Source of the DNA: Chrysochromulina parva
Lineage: Eukaryota; Haptophyta; Prymnesiales; Chrysochromulinaceae
Reading direction: 5' to 3'
NCBI GenBank assembly: GCA_002887195.1
Contig: PJAB01001072.1
Location: 1 to 17,572, forward strand
Length of the DNA stretch: 17,572 bases
The notes beneath the pieces were generated by a model. The model ran no database searches and was not told the DNA's origin. It saw only the letters and a list, made by a program, of their open reading frames with translations. Shown here piece after piece: positions 7,997 through 16,360 of the stretch; the stretch's first letter is position 1; the number at the start of each line of letters is the position of its first letter. The translations under genes and the position numbers were made by a program.

Positions 7997-9307
7997 ATGA
8001 CGCAGCGGTTCGTCACTATAGCCTCTGCGCTGCTCTTCGGTGGCCTCCTCGGCTACACCGTTCGCGGAGGCAGCGGCAGCGCCCGCGTTGATCTGAGCAG
8101 GTCCGGAGGCGTGGAGTACTACTCCGAGCCCAAGGAGGCCGTACGCGTGCGGATGGAGGCGGTCGCGGCGATGGCGAAACAGCAAGGCAAGCGCGTAGTG
8201 CTCCTGACGGGTGCGGCCGGCTTCGTGGGCTTTCACACGGCGCTGCGCATGCACGACGAGGGCGACGTCGTCATCGGCGTCGACAACTTCAACCACTACT
8301 ACGACGTGCAGCTCAAGAGGAAGCGCGCTGAGCTGCTGCGCCGCGCGGGCATGCACACGCTAATCGAGGGCGACGTGTGCGATGGCGAGCTTCTCGAGCT
8401 GCTGCTGAAGTCCGGTGGTGTGACCCACGTCATCCACCTGGCCGCGCAGGCGGGCGTGCGCTACTCTCTCAAGAAGCCGCTCGCCTACGTGGAGGCGAAC
8501 GTCAAGTGCTTCGTGGTGCTGCTCGAGGCAGTGCATGCCGTGAACAACTCGGTCCCGATCACGTACGCTTCCTCCTCCTCTGTCTACGGCATCAACACCG
8601 AGGTGCCCTTCTCGGAGAGCCATCGCGTCGACACCCAGGTGAGCCTGTACGGTGCCACCAAGAAGGCCAACGAGAACATCGCGCATGTGTACCACAACCT
8701 GCACAAGCTGAAGCTCACAGGGCTACGCTTCTTCACCGTGTACGGGCCGCTCGGCAGGCCCGACATGGCCTACTTCGACTTCACGCAGGCCATTCTGGCA
8801 GGCAAACGTCTTGTCGAGTACCGCAACGCCGATGGCACAGAACTTGAGCGCGACTTCACGTACATCAGCGACATTGTGAGCGGAGTGGTGGCCGCGTCGC
8901 GGCTGGGCGCGCCGCTCGAGGTGTTCAACCTGGGCAACACGCACCCCGAGAAGGTCTCGACCCTCATCCGGCTCCTCGAGGACGGGTTGGGCAGGCAGGC
9001 GAACATCTCGCGAGCGCCCATCTCGGCGGGCGACGTGCCGCGCACCTTTGCTGACGTGCGCCATGCGCGTGAGGTGCTCAAGTACAAGCCGCAGGTGTCG
9101 CTCGCCGAGGGCGTGCGCCGCTTCCTGCTCTGGTATGGCGCCTACTACAAAGTCGAGCTGCCACCAGCGATGGAGCCTACGCGCAAGGAGGCGGCTGACC
9201 TGCGCAGCACGTACGATCTCATCGCCGGGCGGCGCATTGGACAACAGAGCGGGCGCCATCTGAGGAGCATGGTCAGGGCAGAGAAGAGGAAAAACCGACA
9301 TGCGTGA
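7997..9307 (+). CDS. GAE: UDP-glucuronate 4-epimerase, membrane-anchored
   Basis: 436 residues. An extended short-chain dehydrogenase/reductase that interconverts UDP-glucuronate and UDP-galacturonate for cell-wall or scale polysaccharides. The NAD-binding TGAAGFVG motif has Gly72, Gly75 and Gly78. DNFNHYYDVQLKRKR follows, then a SSSSVYG serine motif and catalytic Tyr218 and Lys222 in YGATKKANE. RDFTYISDIVSGVV and the C-terminal DVRHAREVLKYKP are also typical of this epimerase clade. A hydrophobic N-terminus (residues 5-20) before a linker suggests a type II signal anchor with the enzyme in the Golgi lumen, as in plant GAE proteins. No intron is needed. The ATG at 7997 is chosen because it includes the anchor. 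Confidence 0.92.
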   Translation: MTQRFVTIASALLFGGLLGYTVRGGSGSARVDLSRSGGVEYYSEPKEAVRVRMEAVAAMAKQQGKRVVLLTGAAGFVGFHTALRMHDEGDVVIGVDNFNHYYDVQLKRKRAELLRRAGMHTLIEGDVCDGELLELLLKSGGVTHVIHLAAQAGVRYSLKKPLAYVEANVKCFVVLLEAVHAVNNSVPITYASSSSVYGINTEVPFSESHRVDTQVSLYGATKKANENIAHVYHNLHKLKLTGLRFFTVYGPLGRPDMAYFDFTQAILAGKRLVEYRNADGTELERDFTYISDIVSGVVAASRLGAPLEVFNLGNTHPEKVSTLIRLLEDGLGRQANISRAPISAGDVPRTFADVRHAREVLKYKPQVSLAEGVRRFLLWYGAYYKVELPPAMEPTRKEAADLRSTYDLIAGRRIGQQSGRHLRSMVRAEKRKNRHA

Positions 9308-9772
9308 GAGGTGGAAGGGCGCAATGCGGCTTGCGCGCACAGTCCAACCTCGTCGTAGTCCGCGCGAGCCTCCACCTGCACCAGAATGGATATGTGCCCA
9401 GCTTCGAGCTCTTCGGATCGGTCACTGTCGTGTGACTGTGCGTGTATCCGGTAGGGTGGCGGACCTCTACGGTGTGGAGAGCCTGTAGTGGGAGGACGAA
9501 TATTTCCACTTTGCTTACGTCATATATGTGCGTGAAAACGAACGTGCTGGCCGCTGAGGCTGCGCGTGTAAAAGCGACAAACACACGACTCTCTTCTACT
9601 GTGTGTGGGCGTGGCTCCTCAGGCGAGTCACTAAGTCGCCTCTAGTAAGACCCTGTCCGCACACAGAACCGAAAACGGAACGCCGATCGGTAGAGCGCCT
9701 CAGCGTGAGATCGGCGAGGACCCCGCAAGACTGCAGGCAACTCTCCAACGGTACCTGCGGCCTGTGGCCATT
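9308..9772. other. Convergent intergenic region, nothing recognised
   Basis: 465 bp between the 3' ends of the epimerase gene and MAK16. Presumably both 3' UTRs. The short open frames show no family resemblance. A TTACGTCATATATG stretch at about 9515 is locally AT-rich but unexplained. Confidence 0.5.
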
Positions 9773-10208
9773 TCACCAGTCGTCGAGAGTCTGCTGCTGT
9801 GGCTGTGAGCGCATCTCGCGCTCCTCTTCATACTCCACCTCGTTACGCGGCCTGCGCCGTTTTACCTGGCTGGCTGCCCCAGCGCCACTGCCACCGCTCG
9901 GCGAGTCCGACGGGCGGCGCTTCTGCTGTCCAGCCGTGCTCGCACCGGCCGCGTCGTCTCGCCTTCCTAATCGGAGCACACCCTTGGGTTCGGAGCGCAA
10001 CGACGAGGCAGCGGGTGGCACCGTGGCTCTACTGCGAGGCGCTGGCGCGGGCGGCGCTGCTGGTGCCTTTGAATCGTCGTCCTCCTCGTCGTCTTCGTCG
10101 TCCTCGTCGTCGTCATCACCGTCCTCGCCCTCGTCGAACTCGTCGTCATCCAGCTGCTCATCCATACCTTCCCGCTCCCACTCCACCTCATCCTCATCCT
10201 CGTCCTCA

Positions 10209-10243
<35 letters not shown>

Positions 10244-10900
10244 AGCAGCCACAAACTCACCCTCCTCCTCCTCCTCCTCTTCCTCCTCTTCCTCCTCCTC
10301 CTCGAGCTGATCGTCTTTGGCGCCCTCGCGCGCAAGGGCGCTCTCGTACTCCTTCATCGGGAAGTTGTAGATGTCGCCGTACGTGCCTGCCTTGAGCCGC
10401 TCGAGCAACTCCGTCTCGATGGCGCGGTCAATTCGCGCCGCCTTCTCCGCCTTGGCCTCGCGACGACTCTCGCGCACCTCAACCTTCTTGTGCACGCGCT
10501 CGAGCGTCGGGCGCGGTTTCAGGCGCATCCGGCGCATGCGGATGAGGTACTGCGTCATCTTCGTCAGCCGCTGCTTGCACTTGTGGATCAAGATCTGTGG
10601 CCAGTGCTCAAGATGCTCATCCAGCTGCCGGATCGCCTCGGGGTAGCTCTTGGAGAGCTGCACCTGCTCCCACAGTCTATTCGGCTGGTGAGCGCGTTCG
10701 ATGGTCTTCATGTTGAGGTACAAACGTCCGTCGTTCTCCAGTATGGTCGCGTATTGCGAGTTGGCGAGTGGGCAGGACGTGCGATTGCACAGACCGGTCA
10801 GATTGTACTGATTGCGGCAAAAGGTCTGTGTCTCCGTCTTCGCTTTGAATGAGCAGAAGCGTTGGTTGATGACCTGCCAGATCACATCATCGTGCTGCAT
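9773..10900 (-). CDS. MAK16: MAK16 ribosome biogenesis protein
   Basis: 375 residues. The nuclear/nucleolar protein MAK16 is required for 60S ribosomal subunit assembly. The N-terminal half is strongly family-like: [18 protein letters not shown], then [20 protein letters not shown] with its conserved cysteines, [13 protein letters not shown], and [21 protein letters not shown] basic helical stretch (RRMRLKPR, then [15 protein letters not shown]) follows. The C-terminal third is very acidic (poly-Glu and Asp-Glu repeats), then basic, ending TLDDW. Acidic tails are usual in MAK16, but the repeats here are long. Single exon; divergent from the TGT gene with 175 bp between the starts. Confidence 0.96.
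10074..10302 (-). repeat. Hexa- and trinucleotide repeats coding for an acidic tail
   Basis: Plus strand shows (TCCTCGTCCTCA)n-type repeats at about 10189-10244 and a (CTC)n/(TCC)n run at 10259-10302, with looser TCGTCGTCC repeats at 10074-10150. On the minus strand these encode alternating Asp-Glu and poly-Glu in MAK16. Replication slippage probably made them. Confidence 0.85.
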
Positions 10901-11075
10901 CGCGAGTCGGCCGGGTCTGACGGCGACGAGGACGAGGAAATCGTCTGATTGTGCCTGTAATCATAAGACGAAAGCGTCCAGAGGGACGCCGCGCGCGCAG
11001 AAGCTCGGAGCACAAACTCCTGTGTGATAATGTGCCGAACCGAAAGTTGACGAGTCTGCGCCGCGTCGCCGCTTC
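10901..11075. promoter_or_regulatory. Short divergent promoter, MAK16 / TGT
   Basis: 175 bp between two start codons pointing apart. It must hold both promoters and 5' UTRs. No TATA box or palindrome stands out. Shared control of ribosome assembly and tRNA modification is plausible but unproven. Confidence 0.55.
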
Positions 11076-12833
11076 ATGATGCGTCAGTCCGAGCAAGCTG
11101 CGACGCTTCGCGACGAGATCATCGCCAAGGGCGAGCTCGTGCGCACGCTGCGGTCGACCGGCACGGAGATGGATGCAGAAGCCGCCAACGTGGCCCTCTC
11201 CGAGCTGCTCGAGCTTAAGGCACGCTACCACACGCTGACGGGTGAGGAGTACCGCAAGAGCACAAAGCGCAGTCGCGCTGGGTCGGCGGCCGAGGCTCCC
11301 GAAGGAGGTTCCGCAGCTGCCCCGAGCGACAGTACCTGCGCAAGCAGTAGCGCCAACGGCCGTCGGCCAAAGCAGCCGCGCGTCGCCAAGCCCAAGGCGT
11401 CAGAGGAGCCCGTCGACCCGATGACGCTGCCACCGCCAGCGGACGACTTCCCGCCGTGGGCGCCGCGAGACTTTTTTCGCTTCGAGCTGGTGCACCGCTC
11501 GCGCAAGCCGGGCTCTCGCGCGCGCGTCGGCCGCATCTTCACACCGCACGGCGTCATCGAGACGCCCGCCTTCGTGCCAGTAGGGACAAACGCAGCGCTC
11601 AAGTGCCTCGACGAGCGCCATGCGCGCGACGCGGGTGTGCAGCTCATGTTCTGCAACACTTACCACCTGCTCGTGCACCCCGGCCCGGACGTGGTGAGCG
11701 GCGCGGGCGGGCTCCACTCGTGGATGCAACACGAAGGGCCTCTGATCACCGATAGCGGTGGCTTCCAGGTCTTCAGCCTCGCAGAGCCTAACGAGGATGA
11801 TGCGGCCGGGCCTGAAATGAAGCGCAAGAACAAGTCGCGCGTGGCGAACCGCGAGGGCGGCGCGGGCGGCAGTTCGTCGCTCCTCTCAGTGAGCGAGCGC
11901 GGCGCCCGCTTCCGCTCGTATCACGATGGGAAGGAGATCGAGCTCACTCCAGAGTCATCGGTGGAGGCGCAGAAGGCGCTCGGTGCGGACGTCATCATCC
12001 CGCTCGTTTGTGATTGCCACTGATTGCCACTGATTGCGTCCCTCATCAGGTGCGGACATCATCATCCCGCTCGTTTGTGATTGCCACTGATTGCCACTGA
12101 TTGCCTCCCTCATCAGGTGCGGACATCATCATCCCGCTCGTTTGTGATTGCCACTGATTGCCACTGATTGCCTCCCTCATCAGGTGCGGACATCATCATC
12201 CCGCTCGATGAGCTGCCGCCGTACCACATATCGCGCGAGCGGCTCCATGCGTCCGTGCGACTCTCGCATCGCTGGATGGCCCGCTCACTCAAGGCGCACC
12301 TGGCGCAGCCGCGCCAGCAGGCCATGTACGCGGTCGTGCACGGCGGCACCGACGAGGAGCTGCGCGCCGAGTCCGCGTCGTACCTATCTTCACTCCCCTT
12401 CGACGGGTTTGCCATCGGCGGCAGCCTGGGCAAGGATCGCGCGGAGATGCTTGAGCTCCTACGTTTCTTGATGCCTCGGCTGCCCGAGCAGAAGCCCAAC
12501 CACTTGCTGGGCATTGCGGACCCTGAGAGCGCCGAGGCGGTCGTCCCTTTGGGCATCGATACCATGGACTCGTGCAACCCGACCCGCGTGGCACGCCACG
12601 GGCTGCTGCTCACCAGCGACGGCCCTCTCAAGATCAAATCGGTGAGGTATGCGAGTGACTACGGCCCCATCGACCCCAAGCTGCCCACCATCGCGCACTC
12701 GCGCTCGTACCTGCACCACCTGTTCAAGCAGCACGAGCCGCTCTTCATGACGCTCGCCTCGCAGCACAACCTGATCTTCATGAACAAGCTGATGGCCGAT
12801 CTGCGCAGGCGCATCCTGGCGGACGAGGTGTAG
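11076..12833 (+). CDS. WHEP domain fused to tRNA-guanine transglycosylase lacking the zinc cysteines
   Basis: Spliced CDS join(11076..11982,12184..12833), 518 residues. Residues 5-60 look like a WHEP helical hairpin (LRDEIIAKGELVRTLRS, LLELKARYHTLTGEEY), a tRNA- or protein-binding unit normally found on aminoacyl-tRNA synthetases. A low-complexity linker precedes the TGT barrel, which swaps guanine at wobble position 34 for queuine or preQ1. Catalytic Asp226 lies in DSGGFQVFS and nucleophile Asp431 in MDSCNPTR. An insert of about 35 residues follows DSGGFQVFSL. The CxCxxC zinc motif is replaced: GPIDP is followed by KLPTIAHSRSYLHHL, so only the His remains. The usual VQGG is VVHGG. It may be catalytic with altered metal or substrate needs, or a partner subunit; the TGT fold call is secure. 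The ATG at 11076 is the first in frame. Confidence 0.88.
11983..12183 (+). repeat. 201-nt intron made of exactly three 67-bp tandem units
   Basis: Units start at 11983, 12050 and 12117. Each opens GTGCGGAC, carries a 23-nt copy of the next exon's first bases (GTGCGGACRTCATCATCCCG then CTC), then 44 nt containing the 10-bp subrepeat TGATTGCCAC, and ends CCTCATCAG. Splicing G|GTGCGG (exon ends 11982) to CATCAG|GTGCGGAC (exon starts 12184) restores GADIIIPLDELPP in frame. Retention of any one unit shifts the frame or meets TGA. Every unit border is a usable GT...AG pair. Confidence 0.9.
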
Positions 12834-13199
12834 TATTCTATTAAAGATAGACTGTCGTCTCGACTCTCGTACAGACGCACATGTTTCATCTTTCATGTAG
12901 CGTCAATGAAGCTTGTTGGTGGCTCGACTAACGTTGGCCGTGCTGCTTTCCTTCTTGCCTGCTTGCTGGTTCCCTGTGTTCCGCCGGGCGCTGGTGACGA
13001 ATTCCGTTTCACTTCGAGATCGGGAGATTTTCCTGGCCCGTCTTTCATCAGGGAAGGGGCAAAAACCTTCTCCTGTTCTGGACCCGCGCAGGAGGCGTGT
13101 TGGCCTCCTTCCGCTCCTCGTCGTGCCTGGCCGGTGAGCTCTGGGGTCGGTGGAAGCACACTGGTCCGGATTCTACGGTGTGCTTCCCGGTTTTAAGAC
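12834..13199. promoter_or_regulatory. TGT 3' UTR and upstream region of the coiled-coil gene
   Basis: 366 bp. ATTAAA at about 12840-12845 just after the TGT stop may be a polyadenylation signal. Two overlapping open frames (12906-13196 and 12913-13137) each begin with a hydrophobic, signal-peptide-like stretch. They are in different frames and short, so I treat them as chance or upstream ORFs rather than genes. Confidence 0.4.
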
Positions 13200-14894
13200 A
13201 TGATGGCGGTCGGCGAGACGTTCTCGAGCTCCACTGATTGCTCAGACCCGGTCACCCACGTCAGCGAGCTCCTCAGCGTCGGGGGCGCGCCGAGCACGAA
13301 CGCCGGAATGGACCGAATCGCGGACCTCTTCCAGATGCAGGCCAAGCGGCTCGAGACGCAGCTTTTGCAGCAGCTCCAGGACAAGCGCCTCATCGAGCAG
13401 ATGCAGGCGCAGCTCGCCGCCATGTCAGTCCTCGTGCAATCGCTCGAGTCTCAGCGCGTAATCCAGGCGCAGACCATCGACCAGAACCTGCAGCTGGCCA
13501 TGCAGTTCTACGACCGCGCGCGCACCATGCAGCAGCAGAAGATCCATTTGCGTACGCTCATCGACTCGCTGCGATCCGACAAGCGGATCTTGTACTTTGC
13601 CATGCACGGCGCGTTCCCACCCGCCGAGGTTGAGGCCGAGGGCCGCGCGGCTGCAGGCGCCATCGAGGTCGCGGAGCAGAACCTGGACCCCGAAGCCGAG
13701 CTGCCGCATCTCAGCGAGCTGCTGCCCGGCTTTGGCACTGTGCTTGGGCGACCCGACGGCAAGCTGCCTGGGTCGGTCGGTCCAGCCTATGCGCTCTCTG
13801 CGGCCTTCGGCGGAGCGCCTGCGGCCGTGGGCACGGGCGCTGCTCTGACCACGCCGCCGCTCTCAAGCATCGCACCCGCGGAGACGGCCATGGAGGCGCT
13901 CGCCTTGCTCTCGACAGTTGCCTCGACCAAACGCGCCAAAGCGCCATGCTCGCCGAGCGGCGGGCGCGCCAGCTCGTCATCAAGAGGAGTGGCCCTGAAC
14001 GCGACGCATGAGGCAAGCATCGGCGCGCCGGCTCTTGTGGCGGCCACCGCCACCGCTGCCGCCGGTGCTCATCACAAGTCTCAATACTATCATTACGCGC
14101 CGGCGGGAGAGTGGGGGGTGCCTACCATGCCCGCTGCCGCCACCGCCTCCACCCACTCGAGCCTCGCGCCCCTGCCCACCTTCATGGAGGCAGGCCAGGG
14201 GGCCGGCATCGGCGTCGCGGCGGAGGCAAGCAGCAGTAACCGCCGCGGCAGCAGTACCTATCGGCCTCGCAACCCGTCGCCCCTCGCCGTGCACCGGCCG
14301 GCGAGGGCAGCCGGCGGCGCGCATGCGGGCGGCACAGGTTCCTGCGGAGGACAGAGCATCCATTCGGGCTCGTCGTCGTCGGGTGTGGCGGCGCCCGCGC
14401 CTGCCGCTCCGAAGGGGCACACGACCCTTACCGAGCACATGCTCACCGCGCACGACGGCGTCATCGCGGCTGCCGGCCTCACAGGTCCGAACCCCATGGT
14501 CATGTGGATGAGTGGCGCACATGAGCTCACGACACACCAGGCGCTGATGACGGCGTCGGAGGCCGCAGCGTCAGAGCGCGCGCCCTCCCGCGTCGATCAC
14601 ACGCCGAGTGGCCGTGCCAGCAAGCGCGCGCGCGACGAGGGCGGCGCCCACAGCAATAGGAGCAAGACGGCGAGCGTGGCGGCGGCGCGCGAGAGGAAGG
14701 GCGAGAGGAAGGGCCACTCGAGCGACTCAGGCAACGATCAATCGGTTGCATCGAGCGACACGGCGATGGTGTCGGATGGCGCGCCCTCGGGCAGCGAGGA
14801 CAAGTCCAAGACCCCCTCGCCCTCGTCGCCGACTGCCCTCGACGGCGCCCCCGAGCGTGTGCGGCCAACGGCGCAACGGCAGTACGCGAGCTGA
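13200..14894 (+). CDS. Unrecognised coiled-coil protein with Ala/Ser/Gly-rich tail
   Basis: 564 residues, one exon. I do not recognise the family. Residues about 38-135 form a Gln/Leu-rich amphipathic coiled coil (QMQAKRLETQLLQQLQDKRL, then FYDRARTMQQQKIHLRTLI), likely for dimerisation, ending in a conserved-looking SDKRILYFAMHGAFPP segment. The remainder is low complexity (Ala, Ser, Gly, Pro), with one more ordered island at about 410-450 (LTEHMLTAHDGVIAAAG, MVMWMSGAHELTTHQAL) and basic nuclear-localisation-like patches (SGRASKRARDEGG). The tail is acidic and Ser-rich. Possibly a nuclear regulatory or scaffold protein. The start is the first of two adjacent ATGs. Third-position GC bias and the 1.7-kb open length support it as a real gene. 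Confidence 0.75.
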   Translation: MMAVGETFSSSTDCSDPVTHVSELLSVGGAPSTNAGMDRIADLFQMQAKRLETQLLQQLQDKRLIEQMQAQLAAMSVLVQSLESQRVIQAQTIDQNLQLAMQFYDRARTMQQQKIHLRTLIDSLRSDKRILYFAMHGAFPPAEVEAEGRAAAGAIEVAEQNLDPEAELPHLSELLPGFGTVLGRPDGKLPGSVGPAYALSAAFGGAPAAVGTGAALTTPPLSSIAPAETAMEALALLSTVASTKRAKAPCSPSGGRASSSSRGVALNATHEASIGAPALVAATATAAAGAHHKSQYYHYAPAGEWGVPTMPAAATASTHSSLAPLPTFMEAGQGAGIGVAAEASSSNRRGSSTYRPRNPSPLAVHRPARAAGGAHAGGTGSCGGQSIHSGSSSSGVAAPAPAAPKGHTTLTEHMLTAHDGVIAAAGLTGPNPMVMWMSGAHELTTHQALMTASEAAASERAPSRVDHTPSGRASKRARDEGGAHSNRSKTASVAAARERKGERKGHSSDSGNDQSVASSDTAMVSDGAPSGSEDKSKTPSPSSPTALDGAPERVRPTAQRQYAS

Positions 14895-16360
14895 CACGTC
14901 ATCTCGGACGGTTCACGATGCTCCCTCACGCGATTGGGGACCTCGCCACCGAACTTTCCACAGGACTTCCCCACAGGAATGCTCCGCTTCTTGGGATTGG
15001 GGATTTGAGCGCGCACCCGTGGGCAGCGGAAGATGCCGGGTGCGCGGGATGCGGCGGGTGCGCGCGCCTTCAGCAATCATGCCATTTACCGGGTACGCTG
15101 TGATGACCCGCCCGCGATGACTTTGGGACTACATGTACATGTGACGTACCCTGGCGCTGTGTGCGTGTGCGCGTGGCCAACGCGTGCCGGGGGAGCACGA
15201 AGAGTCTCGCGAGATCCCATGCGTGCCCGTCTCCTCTCGCATGTTCGGCAGTGCCCGGCCACCTCGCGCTGCAACTCACCCCGGGAGAGCGACGCGGCAG
15301 ACCGCATACCATAGGTGCAAGGTGGTGGCATACGCCCTCTCTCTTCTGCATCGTGCAGGGAACGCATGGCGAGCAGCCGGAGCTCGTGCAGCCGGAGCTC
15401 TCGCGCAGCCGGAGAGCTGATAAGCGTGATAGAGAACGGAAGACGCGAAACCTCGCGCTCAGAGGCAGCCCCATCGACATGCCCATCGACCGTACACGTA
15501 CGGAAATGGGTCCATCCCATGGTCCATCCGCGAGATCCATGATCGCATGCACACCTGACCAACTCTTACCATGTCTGATGTCTTCAGATGTCGATCGGAT
15601 CCGAGGTCTATTTTTACATGTTAGCGCGCATGTTTACCCATCGTTCGTTAACGGGTGGTTTCGCACGGCACCGGGCACGCGCCACGCGACGTCCCTCGTC
15701 CGGTCCGGGCCCGGGTCCCCGGGTGGAGCCGTCCCCCCGCGCGGTTCGCGGCATGCTTGTGCGTCACGAGGGTGTACTTTCTGAACAGTTTTACGGGCTT
15801 GGGCTTGGGCTTGGTGCGGGGCAGCCACGCCGTCGGTCTCGTATGTCGTCGTACCGGAACCGAGGCGCGGTACACCGGAGCGTCTCTAGCCGCTCTTGGT
15901 CGCGTATACTCGCGTTTCCCGATCGGGTGCGGTTGCCCAGCGGGCCAGCCGCAGCGCGCAGGGCCAGTGGGAGTGGCGAGTGCCCCGCCCGCGGGAGACA
16001 TCGTGGAGATCGTCGTGCGTAGAGAGGCGTGGAGGGGTTGGTAGTTGCCACCGACGAGGTTCTCCGGGCCGCTTCGCTGCGAGGTTGCCGCGCGCGCGGT
16101 CGGCGTGATGTGACAAGCCTTGAGCGCGGATGCGTGAACTTACGCGTGAACTTGTGATCACCTGTCGCAACGGATCAATAATCAAACGAACGAAACGAAC
16201 CAATTGACGGACCAATAAATGCAAGGGCGTTGCGAGCCAAGGGGCAAAGGCCAGGCCAAGTCCTAGCGCCGGTCCGAGAAGATCGTCCCGCGCCTGCTCG
16301 TTCGCGTGGCCCCGCGATGGAAGGCCCATTTGCGGTGTCGGTCCGCGCACACACCCAGCA
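14895..16360. other. 1.5-kb gap with small repeats, no gene recognised
   Basis: Between the 3' ends of the coiled-coil and CASTOR-like genes. Visible structure: palindrome ACATGTACATGT (15131-15142); three GCAGCCGGAG units at about 15-bp spacing (15373-15414); three GGGCTT units at about 15796-15813; direct repeat GCGTGAACTT at 16131-16152; and an AT-richer CASTOR 3' UTR (about 16150-16230). Open frames here are short, overlap on both strands and match no family I know. Confidence 0.45.

Noticed and set aside
12006..12183. Splicing of the TGT intron from the GTTTGTG donor at 12006
   Set aside because: Joining 12005 to 12184 duplicates the exon start in the wrong frame. The GTGCGG donor at 11983 gives an exact in-frame TGT motif.
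12906..13196. A 96-residue frame with a signal-peptide-like start just upstream of the coiled-coil gene
   Set aside because: A second overlapping frame (12913-13137) looks equally signal-like, so hydrophobicity is a composition effect. No cysteine pattern or family is visible. Left as a possible upstream ORF.
15372..15418. GCAGCCGGAG repeats as a CRISPR or regulatory array
   Set aside because: Three units of about 15 bp with almost no spacer; simple tandem slippage is enough.
15791..15813. GGGCTT triplet repeat as a telomere-like tract
   Set aside because: Only three units, internal to the window and not the TTAGGG form; probably chance.
15588..16044. Overlapping 117-144 residue frames in the 14895-16360 gap
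   Set aside because: Arg/Pro/Gly-rich on both strands with no domain, helix or motif; typical chance frames in GC-rich DNA.
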